Assembly: GCF_022387135.1 (NCBI RefSeq) | Contig: NZ_CP092462.1 | Coordinates: 1,426,001-1,490,000, forward strand | From: Comamonas sp. B21-038 | GTDB lineage: Bacteria > Pseudomonadota > Gammaproteobacteria > Burkholderiales > Burkholderiaceae_C | DNA: 64,000 nt | Direction of reading: 5' to 3' | Shown here: positions 36,478-45,485 of the stretch, one piece after another | How the letters are laid out: each line of letters starts with the position of its first letter | Numbering within the stretch: position 1 is the stretch's first letter | Notes under the pieces: model-generated | Told to the model about the DNA's origin: nothing | Seen by the model: only the letters and a program-made list of their open reading frames with translations | Databases searched by the model: none | Translations under genes and position numbers: made by a program

Positions 36478-37455
36478 ATGCAATATGGTTTTGTACGCCG
36501 TTCGGCCCTGCTTGCGTTGGCGCTGGTGGCTGTTGGCGGGGCTGCGCAGGCGCAGGATCCATGGCCCAGCAAGCCGATCACCCTTGTCGTGCCGTTTCCG
36601 CCGGGCGGGCCTACCGACATGGTGGCGCGGGTGCTGGCACAGCAGGTGGGCCAGCAGCTGGGGCAGACGGTGATCGTCGACAACCGGCCTGGCGCCAACG
36701 GCAATATCGGTAACGCGCTAGTGGCCAAGGCGGCGGCCGATGGCTATACGGTGCTCTACAACACCTCGTCGATTGCGCTCAGCCCCTCGCTGTACAAAAA
36801 GCTCAGCTACGACGTGACCAAGGACCTGCGCCCGGTCGCGTTGACGGCCGTGGTGCCGCTGGGCCTGGTGGTCAACCCCAAGGTGCCCGCCCACACGGTG
36901 CAGGAGTTGGTGAAGCACGCGCAGGACAACAAAGGCAAGCTCTCCTACGGCTCGGCCGGCAATGGCAATGTCACCCACCTGGCCGCCTTTCAGGTGGTGC
37001 AGCACTATGGCATCGATGCCAGCCATGTGCCCTACAAGGGCAGTGCGCCGGCCGATGTGGACCTGGTCGCGGGCCAGATCGAGTTCATGACCGACACCAT
37101 CAATTCGGTGGCGCCCTTCATCAAGGACGGCAAGCTCAGGCTGCTGGCGGTGAGCACGGCCCAGCGCATTCCCAATTTCCCCAACGCCCCCACGTTGGCC
37201 GAAAGCGGCATGACCGGCTTTGAGGCCGGTGCCTGGCAGGGTGTGATGGTGCCTGCCAAGACGCCCGATGCGGTGGTGCAGCGCCTGAACGCCGAACTGC
37301 TGAAGGCATTGAAGGACCCGGGCGTGCTGGAGAAGCTGCGCGTGCAGGGCACCGAGCCGCTGGGCTCTACCCCGCAGGCCTATGGCGACTACATCCAGAG
37401 CGAGATCAAGCGCTGGGCCGGCGTGGTCAAGAGCACGGGCGTATCCCTGGACTGA
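36478..37455 (+). CDS. Bug family solute-binding protein (tripartite tricarboxylate transporter receptor)
   Basis: A 325-residue periplasmic receptor of the Bug/TctC type, greatly expanded in Burkholderiales. The signal peptide (SALLALALVAVGGAAQAQ) is followed by WPSKPITLVVPFPPGGPTDM, the beta-strand and loop that bind the carboxylate. DNRPGANGNIG, LSYGSAGNGNVTHLA and VPYKGSAPADVDLVAGQIEF come next, all family marks. AGGAGA (36467-36472) precedes ATG 36478. No TctA or TctB membrane genes are nearby, which is common for these orphan receptors. Position within the acyl-CoA cluster suggests it captures the acid that the cluster degrades. Confidence 0.93.
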   Translation: MQYGFVRRSALLALALVAVGGAAQAQDPWPSKPITLVVPFPPGGPTDMVARVLAQQVGQQLGQTVIVDNRPGANGNIGNALVAKAAADGYTVLYNTSSIALSPSLYKKLSYDVTKDLRPVALTAVVPLGLVVNPKVPAHTVQELVKHAQDNKGKLSYGSAGNGNVTHLAAFQVVQHYGIDASHVPYKGSAPADVDLVAGQIEFMTDTINSVAPFIKDGKLRLLAVSTAQRIPNFPNAPTLAESGMTGFEAGAWQGVMVPAKTPDAVVQRLNAELLKALKDPGVLEKLRVQGTEPLGSTPQAYGDYIQSEIKRWAGVVKSTGVSLD

Positions 37456-37470
37456 ACGAAAGCGAAGACG

Positions 37471-38628
37471 ATGACGATTCTCAACGGACTGGCGCTGACG
37501 CGCATCCCGCCCGAGGGTGAGGCGCTGCGCGCCGAAGTGCGTGCCTTTTTGCAGGAGGCGGTCAAGGACATTCCGGCCCATATCCGCGCCAAATCCTGGA
37601 GCGGCTACGACCCGGCCTTCAGCCGCAAGTTGGGCGAGAAGGGCTGGCTGGGCATGACCTTTCCCAAGGCCTATGGCGGCCATGAGCAGGGCGCTTTTGC
37701 GCGCTATGTGGTGGTCGAGGAGCTGCTGAATTTCGGCGCCCCGGTCGGTTCGCACTGGATTGCCGAGCGCCAGAGCGCGCCCTTGATCCTGAAATACGGC
37801 ACCGAGGCGCAAAAGCAGCGCTATGTACCGCCGGTGGCACGGGGCGAGAGTTTTTTCTGCATCGGCATGAGCGAGCCCAATGCCGGCTCCGACCTGGCCA
37901 GCGTGCGCACCCGCGCCGTGCCCCATGAGGGCGGCTGGCTATTGAACGGGCAGAAGATCTGGACGACGAACGCCCAGCACTGCCAGTACATGATTGCGCT
38001 GGTGCGCACCTCGGGCGAGGCGGCTGACCGCCACAAAGGTCTGTCGCAGCTGATCGTGGACCTGAGCCTGCCGGGCGTCACCGTGCGGCCCATTGAGGAC
38101 ATGTCAGGTGATAGCCATTTCTGCGAGGTCTTCTTTGACAACGTGCAGCTCGCTCCCGATGCACTGGTGGGCGCCGAAGGGCAGGGCTGGGAGCAGGTCA
38201 CCGCCGAGCTCGCCTATGAGCGCAGCGGCCCGGAGCGCCTGTTCTCGTCGGTGGTGCTGTTGGACCAGTGGCTGGCCTTTTTGCGCAGTCAGGCGGCGCC
38301 ACGCGCCGAATCGCTGAAGCTGGCCGGCCAGATCCTGACACGCCTGGCACCGCTGCGCGCGCTGTCGGTAGCGGTGCAAGAGAAGCTGGTGCAGGGCCAG
38401 AGCCCCATCGTCGAGGCCGCGCTGGTCAAGGACCAGGGCACCGTGCTGGAGCAGTACATTCCGGCCGCGATTGCCGATGACCTGATGGCGCTGGATGGCG
38501 AGGCCGTGCCGCATGAACTGCTGCTGACCCTGAACTACCTCACACTCGTCTCGCCCTGCTACACGCTGCGCGGCGGCACCCGCAGCATTTTGCGCGGCAT
38601 GATCGCGCGCGGCCTGGGCCTGCGTTGA
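37471..38628 (+). CDS. acyl-CoA dehydrogenase
   Basis: A 385-residue FAD enzyme oxidising an acyl-CoA to the enoyl-CoA. The N-terminal helical domain includes KLGEKGWLGMTFPKAYGGHE. The middle beta domain has FFCIGMSEPNAGSDLASVRT, the FAD/substrate motif, then GWLLNGQKIWTTNAQHCQYM. The C-terminal helices end in YTLRGGTRSILRGMIARGLG, the FAD-contact segment. It is paired with a second, more diverged dehydrogenase gene 16 bases downstream. Pairs of this kind often form heteromeric enzymes (as in sterol degradation FadE pairs), which is a possibility here. Substrate unknown. Confidence 0.9.
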   Translation: MTILNGLALTRIPPEGEALRAEVRAFLQEAVKDIPAHIRAKSWSGYDPAFSRKLGEKGWLGMTFPKAYGGHEQGAFARYVVVEELLNFGAPVGSHWIAERQSAPLILKYGTEAQKQRYVPPVARGESFFCIGMSEPNAGSDLASVRTRAVPHEGGWLLNGQKIWTTNAQHCQYMIALVRTSGEAADRHKGLSQLIVDLSLPGVTVRPIEDMSGDSHFCEVFFDNVQLAPDALVGAEGQGWEQVTAELAYERSGPERLFSSVVLLDQWLAFLRSQAAPRAESLKLAGQILTRLAPLRALSVAVQEKLVQGQSPIVEAALVKDQGTVLEQYIPAAIADDLMALDGEAVPHELLLTLNYLTLVSPCYTLRGGTRSILRGMIARGLGLR

Positions 38629-38644
38629 GCGCAAGGAGAAAAAC

Positions 38645-39676
38645 ATGGACCATTTGATTACCGAGGCCCTGCGCGATCTGCTGACCGGCCAATGCACGCC
38701 TGCTGTAGTACGCGCAATAGAGAGCGAAGCGGCAGCAAGCTCTGGCGCCTCACCGGCTGCTGCGGCCCTGTGGCAGCAGATTGAAGATACCGGCTTTGCC
38801 GACCTGCTGCTGCCCGAGGCCGCTGGCGGCGCAGGCCTGGCCTTGCGCGATGCCTTTGGCGTATGGGATGTGCTGGGCCAGCATGCGATGCCGCTGCCGC
38901 TGGCAGACACCATGCTGGCGCGGGCCTGGCTGGCAACCGCCGGTGTGCCATTGCCGCATGGCGCCATTGCATTGGCGCCGCAACTGGCAGTGGCGGCGGG
39001 TGGCGTGCGGGCCACCGGTGTGCGCGGCGCCCGCGTGGCGCAATGGGTGCTGGGCCAGCAGGGCGCCGATCTGCTGCTGCTGCCGGTGGCTGCGGCGCAG
39101 GCCAGTGCCAGCATTTTTGTGCTGGATGCGGATCTGCTCTGGCCCGAAGCAGCACTGGCGTCTGCAACGCGCGTGCCGGCCTTCGCCTCCTTGCTGGTCG
39201 CGCAGGCGGGGCTGGTCTCGGCCTTGCTGGCGGGCAGCCTGCTGGCGGTGTTGGAGAGCAGCCTGAACTTTGCCAACGAACGCCAGCAGTTCGGCCGCCC
39301 GATTGGCAAGTTCCAGGCGATCCAGCATGAGCTGGCGGTGATGGCCGAGCATGTGAGCGCCGCGCGCATGGCCGCACAGATCGCCTGCGAGGCCGATGGC
39401 GTGGTGGCGGACCCGCTCAAGGTGGCGGTGGGCAAGGCGCGCAGCAGCGAGGCGGCTGTCGAGGTGGCCTCGCTCGCACACTCGGTCCACGGCGCCATCG
39501 GTTTTACCACCGAGTTTGACCTGCAGCTCTCCACCCGCCGCCTGCACCTGTGGCGCCAGACGGCCGGCAGCGAAAGCTATTGGCAGCTGCAGGCGGGCCA
39601 AGCGCTGTTGGCGGCCGATGGCATGGCGCTCGATGTGATCCGCCAGATCACGGACAGCAGTGCGCCCGTAGCCTGA
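38645..39676 (+). CDS. acyl-CoA dehydrogenase, second subunit-like paralogue
   Basis: A 343-residue, shorter and diverged acyl-CoA dehydrogenase. The N-terminal part is recognisable (DTGFADLLLPEAAGGAGLAL), but the middle domain is eroded. The C-terminal helical domain is clear: FANERQQFGRPIGKFQAIQH, VGKARSSEAAVEVASLAHSV and HGAIGFTTEFDLQLSTRRLH. The last of these carries the HGxxGFTxE motif that usually lies at the FAD site. Its close linkage to a full-length paralogue fits an alpha/beta heteromer in which one subunit contributes most FAD contacts. AAGGAG lies before the ATG. The function otherwise is unassigned. Confidence 0.87.
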   Translation: MDHLITEALRDLLTGQCTPAVVRAIESEAAASSGASPAAAALWQQIEDTGFADLLLPEAAGGAGLALRDAFGVWDVLGQHAMPLPLADTMLARAWLATAGVPLPHGAIALAPQLAVAAGGVRATGVRGARVAQWVLGQQGADLLLLPVAAAQASASIFVLDADLLWPEAALASATRVPAFASLLVAQAGLVSALLAGSLLAVLESSLNFANERQQFGRPIGKFQAIQHELAVMAEHVSAARMAAQIACEADGVVADPLKVAVGKARSSEAAVEVASLAHSVHGAIGFTTEFDLQLSTRRLHLWRQTAGSESYWQLQAGQALLAADGMALDVIRQITDSSAPVA

Positions 39677-39758
39677 TTTGGCACCTGATTGACCGCAGTC
39701 AGCGCCGTTTTTCGGCTATGGTGGGGGTTGTTTTCAGAAGAACAAGGAGTCAAGTCTT

Positions 39759-40853
39759 ATGTCGGTCTACACCGAAGATGTGCAAAGCGAAGTGCGTGGC
39801 CAGCTGGGCTTTATCACGCTCAACCGGCCCAAGGCGCTGAATGCGCTGTCGCTGGCGATGGTGCGCGAGCTGCGTGATGTGCTGCTGCGCTGGCAGCAGG
39901 ACGACAAGGTGCTGGCCGTCGCCATCCGGGGCAGCAACAAGGAGGGCGCGTTTGGCGCCTTCTGCGCTGGTGGCGATATCCGCTTTCTGCATGCCGCCGG
40001 CATGGCAGGCAACCCCGAGCTGGAGGATTTCTTCACCGAGGAGTATGCGCTCAATCACCTGATCCACCATTTCGGCAAGCCCTATATCGCCTTCATGGAT
40101 GGCATCGTGATGGGTGGCGGCATGGGCATCAGCCAGGGTGGCAGCCTGCGCATCGTCACCGAGCGCACGAAGATGGCGATGCCCGAGACGGCCATTGGCC
40201 TGTTCCCCGATGTGGGCGGCGGCTACTTCCTGTCCCGCTGCCCCGGCCATGTGGGCGAGTACCTGGGCCTGACCGGCCAGATGATTGGCGCGGCCGATGC
40301 ACTGGCCTACCGGCTGGCCGATGGCTACCTGCCCAGCGCGCAGCAGCAGGCGCTGTGGGACGGGCTGGCCAGCGGCAGCTTTGCCAACGGCGACGCGGTG
40401 CAGGCCTTTGTCAAAGCCGGCCTGGCACCTGCGCCAGAGCGTGCAGCCAACCCCGATGCAGAGATCAACCAGTACTTTGGCCTGGCCGATGTGCCGGCCA
40501 TCGTCGCCGCACTGGAGGCCGGCAACAGCGACTTTGCCCGCGCCACCGCCGAGACCTTGCGCAAGCGCTCACCGCTGATGCTGTTTGTCGTGCTCGAGCA
40601 GATCCGCCGCGCTCGCGGCATGCGCCTGGCTGACGACCTGCGCATGGAGCGCGACATGGTGCGCCACTGCTTCTACCTGCGGCCCGACCGCAAGAGCGAG
40701 ACGCTCGAAGGCATCCGCGCACTGGCGGTGGACAAGGACCACGCCCCCCAGTGGAGCCCCGCCCGCATCGAAGACGTGAACCTGCAGGAAGTGGCGCAGA
40801 TGTTTGCCAGCCCCTGGCCTGTGGAGGCGCACCCGCTGCTGGCGCTGAACTGA
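39759..40853 (+). CDS. enoyl-CoA hydratase/isomerase family protein, 3-hydroxyisobutyryl-CoA hydrolase-like
   Basis: A 364-residue crotonase-fold enzyme of the ECH_2 subgroup, longer than a simple hydratase (about 260). GFITLNRPKALNALSLAMV starts the fold. The oxyanion-hole loops are FCAGGDIRFLHAAG and MDGIVMGGGMGISQGG, followed by MPETAIGLFPDVGGGYFLSR, the hydrolase-type Glu/Asp active-site segment. The C-terminal extension (ARATAETLRKRSPLMLFVVL; RMERDMVRHCF) is typical of 3-hydroxyisobutyryl-CoA hydrolases of valine breakdown. AAGGAG lies before the ATG. It is 82 bases behind the dehydrogenase pair and may share their transcript. Confidence 0.87.
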   Translation: MSVYTEDVQSEVRGQLGFITLNRPKALNALSLAMVRELRDVLLRWQQDDKVLAVAIRGSNKEGAFGAFCAGGDIRFLHAAGMAGNPELEDFFTEEYALNHLIHHFGKPYIAFMDGIVMGGGMGISQGGSLRIVTERTKMAMPETAIGLFPDVGGGYFLSRCPGHVGEYLGLTGQMIGAADALAYRLADGYLPSAQQQALWDGLASGSFANGDAVQAFVKAGLAPAPERAANPDAEINQYFGLADVPAIVAALEAGNSDFARATAETLRKRSPLMLFVVLEQIRRARGMRLADDLRMERDMVRHCFYLRPDRKSETLEGIRALAVDKDHAPQWSPARIEDVNLQEVAQMFASPWPVEAHPLLALN

Positions 40854-40935
40854 GCGACAGGACAGCGCAAGCGGCTAAGTGGATGCGTAGGCGCTTGCCG
40901 CTCATCAATAGCGGGTGGGAGCCGGTGTGCTATAC

Positions 40936-40955
40936 CTTGACGTCTGATCGTCAAG
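40936..40955 (+). promoter_or_regulatory. palindromic operator candidate upstream of ohyA
   Basis: CTTGACG, six bases, CGTCAAG: a perfect 7-bp inverted repeat 21 bases before the oleate hydratase start. Its size fits a dimeric TetR-type regulator. No regulator gene is adjacent. Confidence 0.5.
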
Positions 40956-40976
40956 CTATCCATGAAAGGCAACAGC

Positions 40977-42941
40977 ATGAAGCATGCAGACTCCCGGACC
41001 TCCTCGCTGCGCGTTGAGGCGAACATTGGTGAAGGCTTTTGGCGCAAGGGCCCCCAAGACAGCCTGCCGCCACCCGATATGACGGGCGCCTATATGCGCA
41101 ACCGGCCGGTGCTGGGGGCGCCGGTTGCGGGGCGCAAGGCCTGGATCATCGGCAGCGGCATCGCCGGCCTGGCCGCAGCTTTCTACCTGATCCGTGACGG
41201 CGGCATGGCTGGCGAAGACATCACCATTCTGGATACCCTGGATGTGGCGGGTGGCTCGCTCGATGGTGCGGGCAATGCCGAGCAGGGCTATATCGTGCGC
41301 GGTGGCCGCGAGATGAACTGGAACTACGACAACTTCTGGGACCTTTTCCAGGACGTGCCGGCGCTGGAGCTGCCCGAGGGCTACAGCGTGCTCGACGAGT
41401 ACCGCTACGTTAACGACAACGACCCCAACTGGTCCAAGGCCCGGCTGATGCACCAGCAAGGCAAGATCCGCGATTTCTCCACCCTGGGCCTGACCAAGGC
41501 GCACCAGTGGGAGATCGTCAAGCTGCTGCTCAAGCGCAAGGAGGAGCTGGACGACATCAGCATCGAATCCTATTTCAGCAAGAGCTTTCTGGAGACCAAT
41601 TTCTGGTACCTGTGGCGTTCGATGTTCGCCTTCGAGAACTGGCAAAGCCTGCTGGAGATGAAGCTCTACATGCACCGCTTTCTCGATGCCATCGATGGGC
41701 TGACCGACATGTCGGCGCTGGTGTTCCCCAAGTACAACCAGTACGACAGCTTCGTCGTACCGCTGACGCGCATGCTCAAGGACAAGGGCGTGAAGGTGCA
41801 GTTCAACACCCGCGCCTATGACCTGGACATGCGCGAAGAAGCGGGCAGCCGCACGGTCACCGCGATCCGCTGCCGGTCGGCGGGCCAGGAGGTACAGATT
41901 GACGTCGGTCCCCACGATGTCGTGTTTGCGCTGACCGGCTCGATGACCGAGGGCACGGCATATGGTGATCTGGATACGGTGCCGGTGCTGGCGCGAGGCA
42001 ATGAGGAGCCGGGCGATGACAGCGACTGGACCTTGTGGAAGCGCCTGGCAGCCAAGTCGCCGGTGTTTGGCCGGCCCGAAAAGTTCTATGGCGATGTGAA
42101 GGGCTCGATGTGGGAGTCGGCCACGTTGACCTGCAAACCCTCGCCACTGATCGACAAGCTCAAGGAACTGTCGGTCAACGATCCCTACTCGGGCAAGACG
42201 GTGACCGGCGGCGTCATCACCTTCACCGATTCGAACTGGGTGATGAGCTTTACCTGCAACCGCCAGCCGCATTTCCCCGACCAGCCCGGCGACGTGCTGG
42301 TGCTGTGGGTCTACGCACTGCTGATGGACAAGAAGGGCAACCATGTGCCCAAGACCATGCCTGAATGCACGGGCCGCGAGATTCTGGCCGAGCTGTGCTA
42401 CCACCTGGGCATTGCCGACCAGATCGATGCGGTGGCGGCCAATACCAAGGTACGCCTGGCATTGATGCCCTACATCACCGCGCAGTTCATGCCGCGCGCC
42501 GCCGGCGACCGGCCCCGTGTGGTGCCCGAGGGCTGCACCAACCTGGCCTTGCTGGGCCAGTTTGTCGAGACCAGCAATGATGTCATCTTCACGATGGAGA
42601 GCTCGGTGCGCACGGCGCGCATCGGCGTCTACACCCTGCTGGGCCTGCCCAAGCAGGTGCCCGACATCAGCCCCACGCAATACGACATCCGCAACATCAT
42701 CAAGGGTGCGCGGGCGCTGAATGGCAACCAGCCCTTTGTCGGTGAACGTTTGCTGCACCGCGTGCTGGGCAAGACCTATTTCGCCCACATTCTGCCGCCG
42801 TTGCCCGACAACGACGAGACCCTGCGCGAGCGTGCTGAATCGGAGCTGGCGCAGCTGCTGGGCAAGGGCGGCCAGGCTTTCGGCAAGCTGTCCGCCTGGC
42901 TGGAGCGCTACAGCAGCAATCTGCGCGATAAATCCAAATAA
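40977..42941 (+). CDS. ohyA: oleate hydratase
   Basis: A 654-residue FAD enzyme adding water to the cis-9 double bond of oleic acid and related fatty acids to give 10-hydroxy products, a way to detoxify free fatty acids. The dinucleotide-binding motif [19 protein letters not shown] lies near residue 55. The family segment [20 protein letters not shown] holds the conserved catalytic Glu, and [14 protein letters not shown] the catalytic-site Tyr. [18 protein letters not shown] is the C-terminal FAD-domain match. ATG 40977 has AAAGGCAA six bases upstream; ATG 40962, five codons earlier, has no ribosome site. A terminator follows. It is a single gene behind a palindromic operator candidate. Confidence 0.96.
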   Translation: MKHADSRTSSLRVEANIGEGFWRKGPQDSLPPPDMTGAYMRNRPVLGAPVAGRKAWIIGSGIAGLAAAFYLIRDGGMAGEDITILDTLDVAGGSLDGAGNAEQGYIVRGGREMNWNYDNFWDLFQDVPALELPEGYSVLDEYRYVNDNDPNWSKARLMHQQGKIRDFSTLGLTKAHQWEIVKLLLKRKEELDDISIESYFSKSFLETNFWYLWRSMFAFENWQSLLEMKLYMHRFLDAIDGLTDMSALVFPKYNQYDSFVVPLTRMLKDKGVKVQFNTRAYDLDMREEAGSRTVTAIRCRSAGQEVQIDVGPHDVVFALTGSMTEGTAYGDLDTVPVLARGNEEPGDDSDWTLWKRLAAKSPVFGRPEKFYGDVKGSMWESATLTCKPSPLIDKLKELSVNDPYSGKTVTGGVITFTDSNWVMSFTCNRQPHFPDQPGDVLVLWVYALLMDKKGNHVPKTMPECTGREILAELCYHLGIADQIDAVAANTKVRLALMPYITAQFMPRAAGDRPRVVPEGCTNLALLGQFVETSNDVIFTMESSVRTARIGVYTLLGLPKQVPDISPTQYDIRNIIKGARALNGNQPFVGERLLHRVLGKTYFAHILPPLPDNDETLRERAESELAQLLGKGGQAFGKLSAWLERYSSNLRDKSK

Positions 42942-42971
42942 TTGGCGTGCGGGGCGGCATGCCCCCATGCA

Positions 42972-42999
42972 AAGAGGTGGCCGCAGGGCCACCTCTTGT
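42972..42999. terminator. terminator after ohyA
   Basis: AAGAGGTGGCC, loop GCAG, GGCCACCTCTT: an 11-bp perfect stem between the convergent ohyA and lipoprotein genes, with a moderately T-rich right flank (GTTGT). Confidence 0.75.
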
Positions 43000-43031
43000 T
43001 GTATGCGCTGACGGTCAGGGCCGCTGGCCGA

Positions 43032-43451
43032 TCAAGGCGTGGCGAGCTTCCACACACCGCCGCCCATGCCGTCGCCACGCTTGTCGCCCGCCTGGCTGTC
43101 CTTGGCGAAGTAGTACAGCGGCCAGCCCTTGTAGGCCCACTGCTGGGTGTTGTCGGTGCGGGTGATGATGCTGAAATCACCAATCGGCTTGGCGCCTGGG
43201 GCCACGCCCAGTGGCGGCCAGTTGGTGGCGCACTGCTGGTAGCAGGTGGAGGCACCGCTGCCAGCAGTGTCCTTGGTGAAGGTGTAGAGCGTGCGGCCAT
43301 CGGGGCCGACGAGCACGCCATCGGCGGAACGCACCGGGGTGCTGGTGGCGGCTTCCTTGTGGTCCTTGTGGTGCATCGAGCCACAGGCGGTCAAAAGGAC
43401 GGCCGACAGCGGAATGGCCAGTACTGCGAGCTTGGAGAACATAGACAGCAT
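43032..43451 (-). CDS. COG4315-type lipoprotein with two Yx(F/W)xxD repeats
   Basis: A 139-residue predicted lipoprotein. The signal peptide ends in the lipobox LLTAC, giving a lipidated Cys at about residue 23. Two repeats of the secreted repeat family follow. The first reads GRTLYTFTKDTAGSGASTCY and continues with CATNWPPLG; the second is WPLYYFAKDSQAGDKRGDG. Proteins of this family are found in the envelope of many proteobacteria and have no firmly established function. Start ATG 43451 or 43442; neither has a convincing ribosome site. It is a stand-alone gene. Confidence 0.85.
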   Translation of the reverse strand: MLSMFSKLAVLAIPLSAVLLTACGSMHHKDHKEAATSTPVRSADGVLVGPDGRTLYTFTKDTAGSGASTCYQQCATNWPPLGVAPGAKPIGDFSIITRTDNTQQWAYKGWPLYYFAKDSQAGDKRGDGMGGGVWKLATP

Positions 43452-43531
43452 CCAGGTTGGTTGATGGTGCCGACCAATATAGTGCGCGCTGATGTAGTGC
43501 CGTGTCAGACGGGCGCGCTATATCGCAGCCC

Positions 43532-43909
43532 TCAGCGCCCGGCGTCAGCGCTGGCGGCAGCCAGTTTCAGTATGCGGTCAAAGGTGGCGGCAAGGGTGTC
43601 GCGGCGGTTTTGGCGGTAGTCCTCATCCGGGTCCAGCTCGTCGATGCTGCCGTCCCATTCGCGCAAATAGATAAGCTTCCACTGCTGCAGCTCCTGCAGA
43701 TCAGGCCAGCGCGGCGCCATGCCGTTTTCTGCCATCACGCACAGCAGCTCGATGCGGCACGGCACGATATCGCCATCCCATTCATCGGCCTGCATGCTGT
43801 CCGGCGATGCCATCGCTTCCTGGATCTCTGCAATCAGCTGGCCGGTGGTGCCGCCGAGCCAGTCCAGTGCTGCGTCGTTGTCAAAATTGCCGTGTGACCA
43901 AGTTCCCAT
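43532..43909 (-). CDS. DUF4259 domain protein
   Basis: A 125-residue soluble protein recognisable by its opening MGTWSHGNFDNDAALDWLGG, the mark of the DUF4259 family (MGTWG-GxFDNDxAxDW). The middle contains ADEWDGDIVPCRIELLCVMA and the end is an acidic and basic helical region. Function unknown; family members are widespread small cytoplasmic proteins. The start is ATG 43909 with GAGG six bases upstream; an in-frame ATG ten codons earlier is less likely. No co-transcribed partner is obvious. Confidence 0.83.
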   Translation of the reverse strand: MGTWSHGNFDNDAALDWLGGTTGQLIAEIQEAMASPDSMQADEWDGDIVPCRIELLCVMAENGMAPRWPDLQELQQWKLIYLREWDGSIDELDPDEDYRQNRRDTLAATFDRILKLAAASADAGR

Positions 43910-43995
43910 GCGGACCTCGCTACAAGAGATAGAGAGCAAAAAACAGGGCCACTAGTGATGGTGGCCCCTGACGGTTACGCGGAAATGGTAGCCTG

Positions 43996-44469
43996 TCAGC
44001 GGTTGTGCACCTTCATCGCGCGCTCGACCTCGCGTTTGCCTTCGCGGTCCTTGATCACGTCGCGCTTGTCGTGCTCTGCCTTGCCCTTGGCCAGTGCAAT
44101 ATCGCATTTGGCCAGGCCGTTCTTCCAGTGCAGGTTGATGGGGACCAAGGTGTAGCCCTTTTGCTCGACCTTGCCGATCAGGCGCTTGATCTCATCCTTT
44201 TTCATCAAGAGCTTCTTAATGCGCGCGGCATCCGGGCTCACATGGGTCGAGGCAGTCTTGAGCGGGTTGATCTGGCAGCCCATCAGAAAGAGCTCGCCGT
44301 TCTTGACGAGCACGTAGCCATCGGTCAGCTGGGCCTTGCCCTCGCGCAGTGCCTTGACTTCCCAGCCGTGCAGCACCATGCCCGCTTCGAAGCGTTCCTC
44401 AAAGAAATAGTTGAATGCAGCCTTCTTGTTATCGGCTATGCGGCTGTTGGTGTTGTTCGTCTTCGACAT
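43996..44469 (-). CDS. smpB: SsrA-binding protein SmpB
   Basis: SmpB binds tmRNA and brings it to stalled ribosomes in trans-translation. The 157-residue protein shows [60 protein letters not shown] and [20 protein letters not shown], and a basic C-terminal tail ([19 protein letters not shown]) that enters the mRNA channel. A TAATAT box ends only seven bases before the ATG and there is no ribosome site, so the mRNA may be leaderless. It diverges from ratA, the usual arrangement in this group. Confidence 0.96.
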   Translation of the reverse strand: MSKTNNTNSRIADNKKAAFNYFFEERFEAGMVLHGWEVKALREGKAQLTDGYVLVKNGELFLMGCQINPLKTASTHVSPDAARIKKLLMKKDEIKRLIGKVEQKGYTLVPINLHWKNGLAKCDIALAKGKAEHDKRDVIKDREGKREVERAMKVHNR

Positions 44470-44476
44470 AATTGCA

Positions 44477-44482
44477 ATATTA
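44477..44482 (-). promoter_or_regulatory. possible -10 box directly before smpB
   Basis: TAATAT on the minus strand ends seven bases before the smpB ATG. A TTGGGA-like -35 lies about 15 bases farther upstream. If used, the transcript would start at or next to the start codon. Confidence 0.35.
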
Positions 44483-44606
44483 GGGGCAAAACGGCTTTCC
44501 CAAGCCCTTAGGGCTGCTGGATGCAGCGCTTTTTGTTCTGGTCTATGATTTTATGAATGTTTTGGGCGGCAGCCGGTTTGCTGCTGCAGCCCGCTCTCCT
44601 GTCTGC

Positions 44607-45047
44607 ATGAAAACTGTCAACAAGTCCGTCCTGATCTGGTACAGCCCACAGGAGATGTTCGATCTCGTGGCCGATGTGCCACGCTACCCAGATTTTCTGC
44701 CCTGGTGTGACCACGCGCATGTGCTGGAGCAGCACGCCGATGGCGTCACCGCCGAGGTAGGCATTGCGTTGGCGGGCATCAAAAAATCCTTTGTCACCCG
44801 CAACACCTACGAGCCGGGCAAGCGCCTGCAGATGGCGCTGGTCAAAGGGCCGTTCTCGCAACTGCAGGGTGATTGGCGCTTTGAGCCGGTGGGCGACGGC
44901 AGCCAGCGCGCCTGCAAGGTATCGCTGAGCCTGAGCTACGGCTTTGACAGCATGGCGCTGGCCGCCGTGGTCGGCCCCATTTTCGACAAGATCGCCGCGA
45001 CGATGATGGACGCGTTCATCCAGCGTGCCGAGAAGATCTATGGCTGA
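44607..45047 (+). CDS. ratA: RatA/COQ10-like START-domain protein
   Basis: A 146-residue protein of the polyketide cyclase/COQ10 type, called RatA in E. coli (reported as a toxin that blocks 70S ribosome association) and probably a ubiquinone-binding protein. Features are KSVLIWYSPQEMFDLVADVP, YPDFLPWCDHAHVLE and GDWRFEPVGDGSQRACKVSL. The start is ATG 44607, as in homologues; an upstream in-frame ATG at 44553 adds 18 unrelated residues. It is coupled to rnfH, whose ATG lies within its last codons, and is divergent from smpB. Confidence 0.92.
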   Translation: MKTVNKSVLIWYSPQEMFDLVADVPRYPDFLPWCDHAHVLEQHADGVTAEVGIALAGIKKSFVTRNTYEPGKRLQMALVKGPFSQLQGDWRFEPVGDGSQRACKVSLSLSYGFDSMALAAVVGPIFDKIAATMMDAFIQRAEKIYG

Positions 45048-45420
45048 TGCAGACACGGCGGCAGCAGCGCCCGCTGTGGCGGCTGCAGGCCTGATGCAGA
45101 TCGAAGTGGTCTGGGCCGAGAATGGTGAACCCCACAGCGTGCAACTGCGGCTGCCCGCCGGTGCCAGCCTGGCCCAGGCCCTGGTTGCTGCCAGCGCACA
45201 AACCGGCCAGGTGTTTGCCGATACGCAGGACGCTGGCATCTGGGGCCGGCTGCGCTCCCGCAGCCAGCTTCTGGCAGATGGCGACCGGGTGGAGCTGTAC
45301 CAGCCACTCAAGGTCGATCCGAAAAAGGCCCGCCTTGAGCGCTTTGCCAAGCAGGGCGCCCGCGGTACAGGCCTGTTTGCCCGGCGCAGGCCGCAGTCCA
45401 AAGCCGGCTATGGCGCTTGA
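45040..45420 (+). CDS. rnfH: RnfH family ubiquitin-like protein (RatB)
   Basis: A 126-residue beta-grasp protein of the Ub-RnfH family. MQIEVVWAENGEPHSVQLRL and GASLAQALVAASAQTG start the fold, and the motif VELYQPLKVDPKKARLERFA closes it, followed by a basic tail. The role is unknown: its E. coli counterpart is encoded next to ratA, and some relatives sit in rnf electron-transport operons. Here there are no rnf genes. The start ATG 45040 overlaps the ratA stop, after GAGAAG. A terminator follows. Confidence 0.9.
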   Translation: MADADTAAAAPAVAAAGLMQIEVVWAENGEPHSVQLRLPAGASLAQALVAASAQTGQVFADTQDAGIWGRLRSRSQLLADGDRVELYQPLKVDPKKARLERFAKQGARGTGLFARRRPQSKAGYGA

Positions 45421-45438
45421 CGCCGCGCGCCTTGAATG

Positions 45439-45467
45439 AAAAAAGCCAAGCATCTGCTTGGCTTTTT
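45439..45467. terminator. bidirectional terminator after rnfH
   Basis: A6, GCCAAGC, ATCT loop, GCTTGGC, T5, between rnfH (plus) and the DUF4124 gene (minus). Confidence 0.9.
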
Positions 45468-45485
45468 GGCGGGTGGCGCGGGTGA

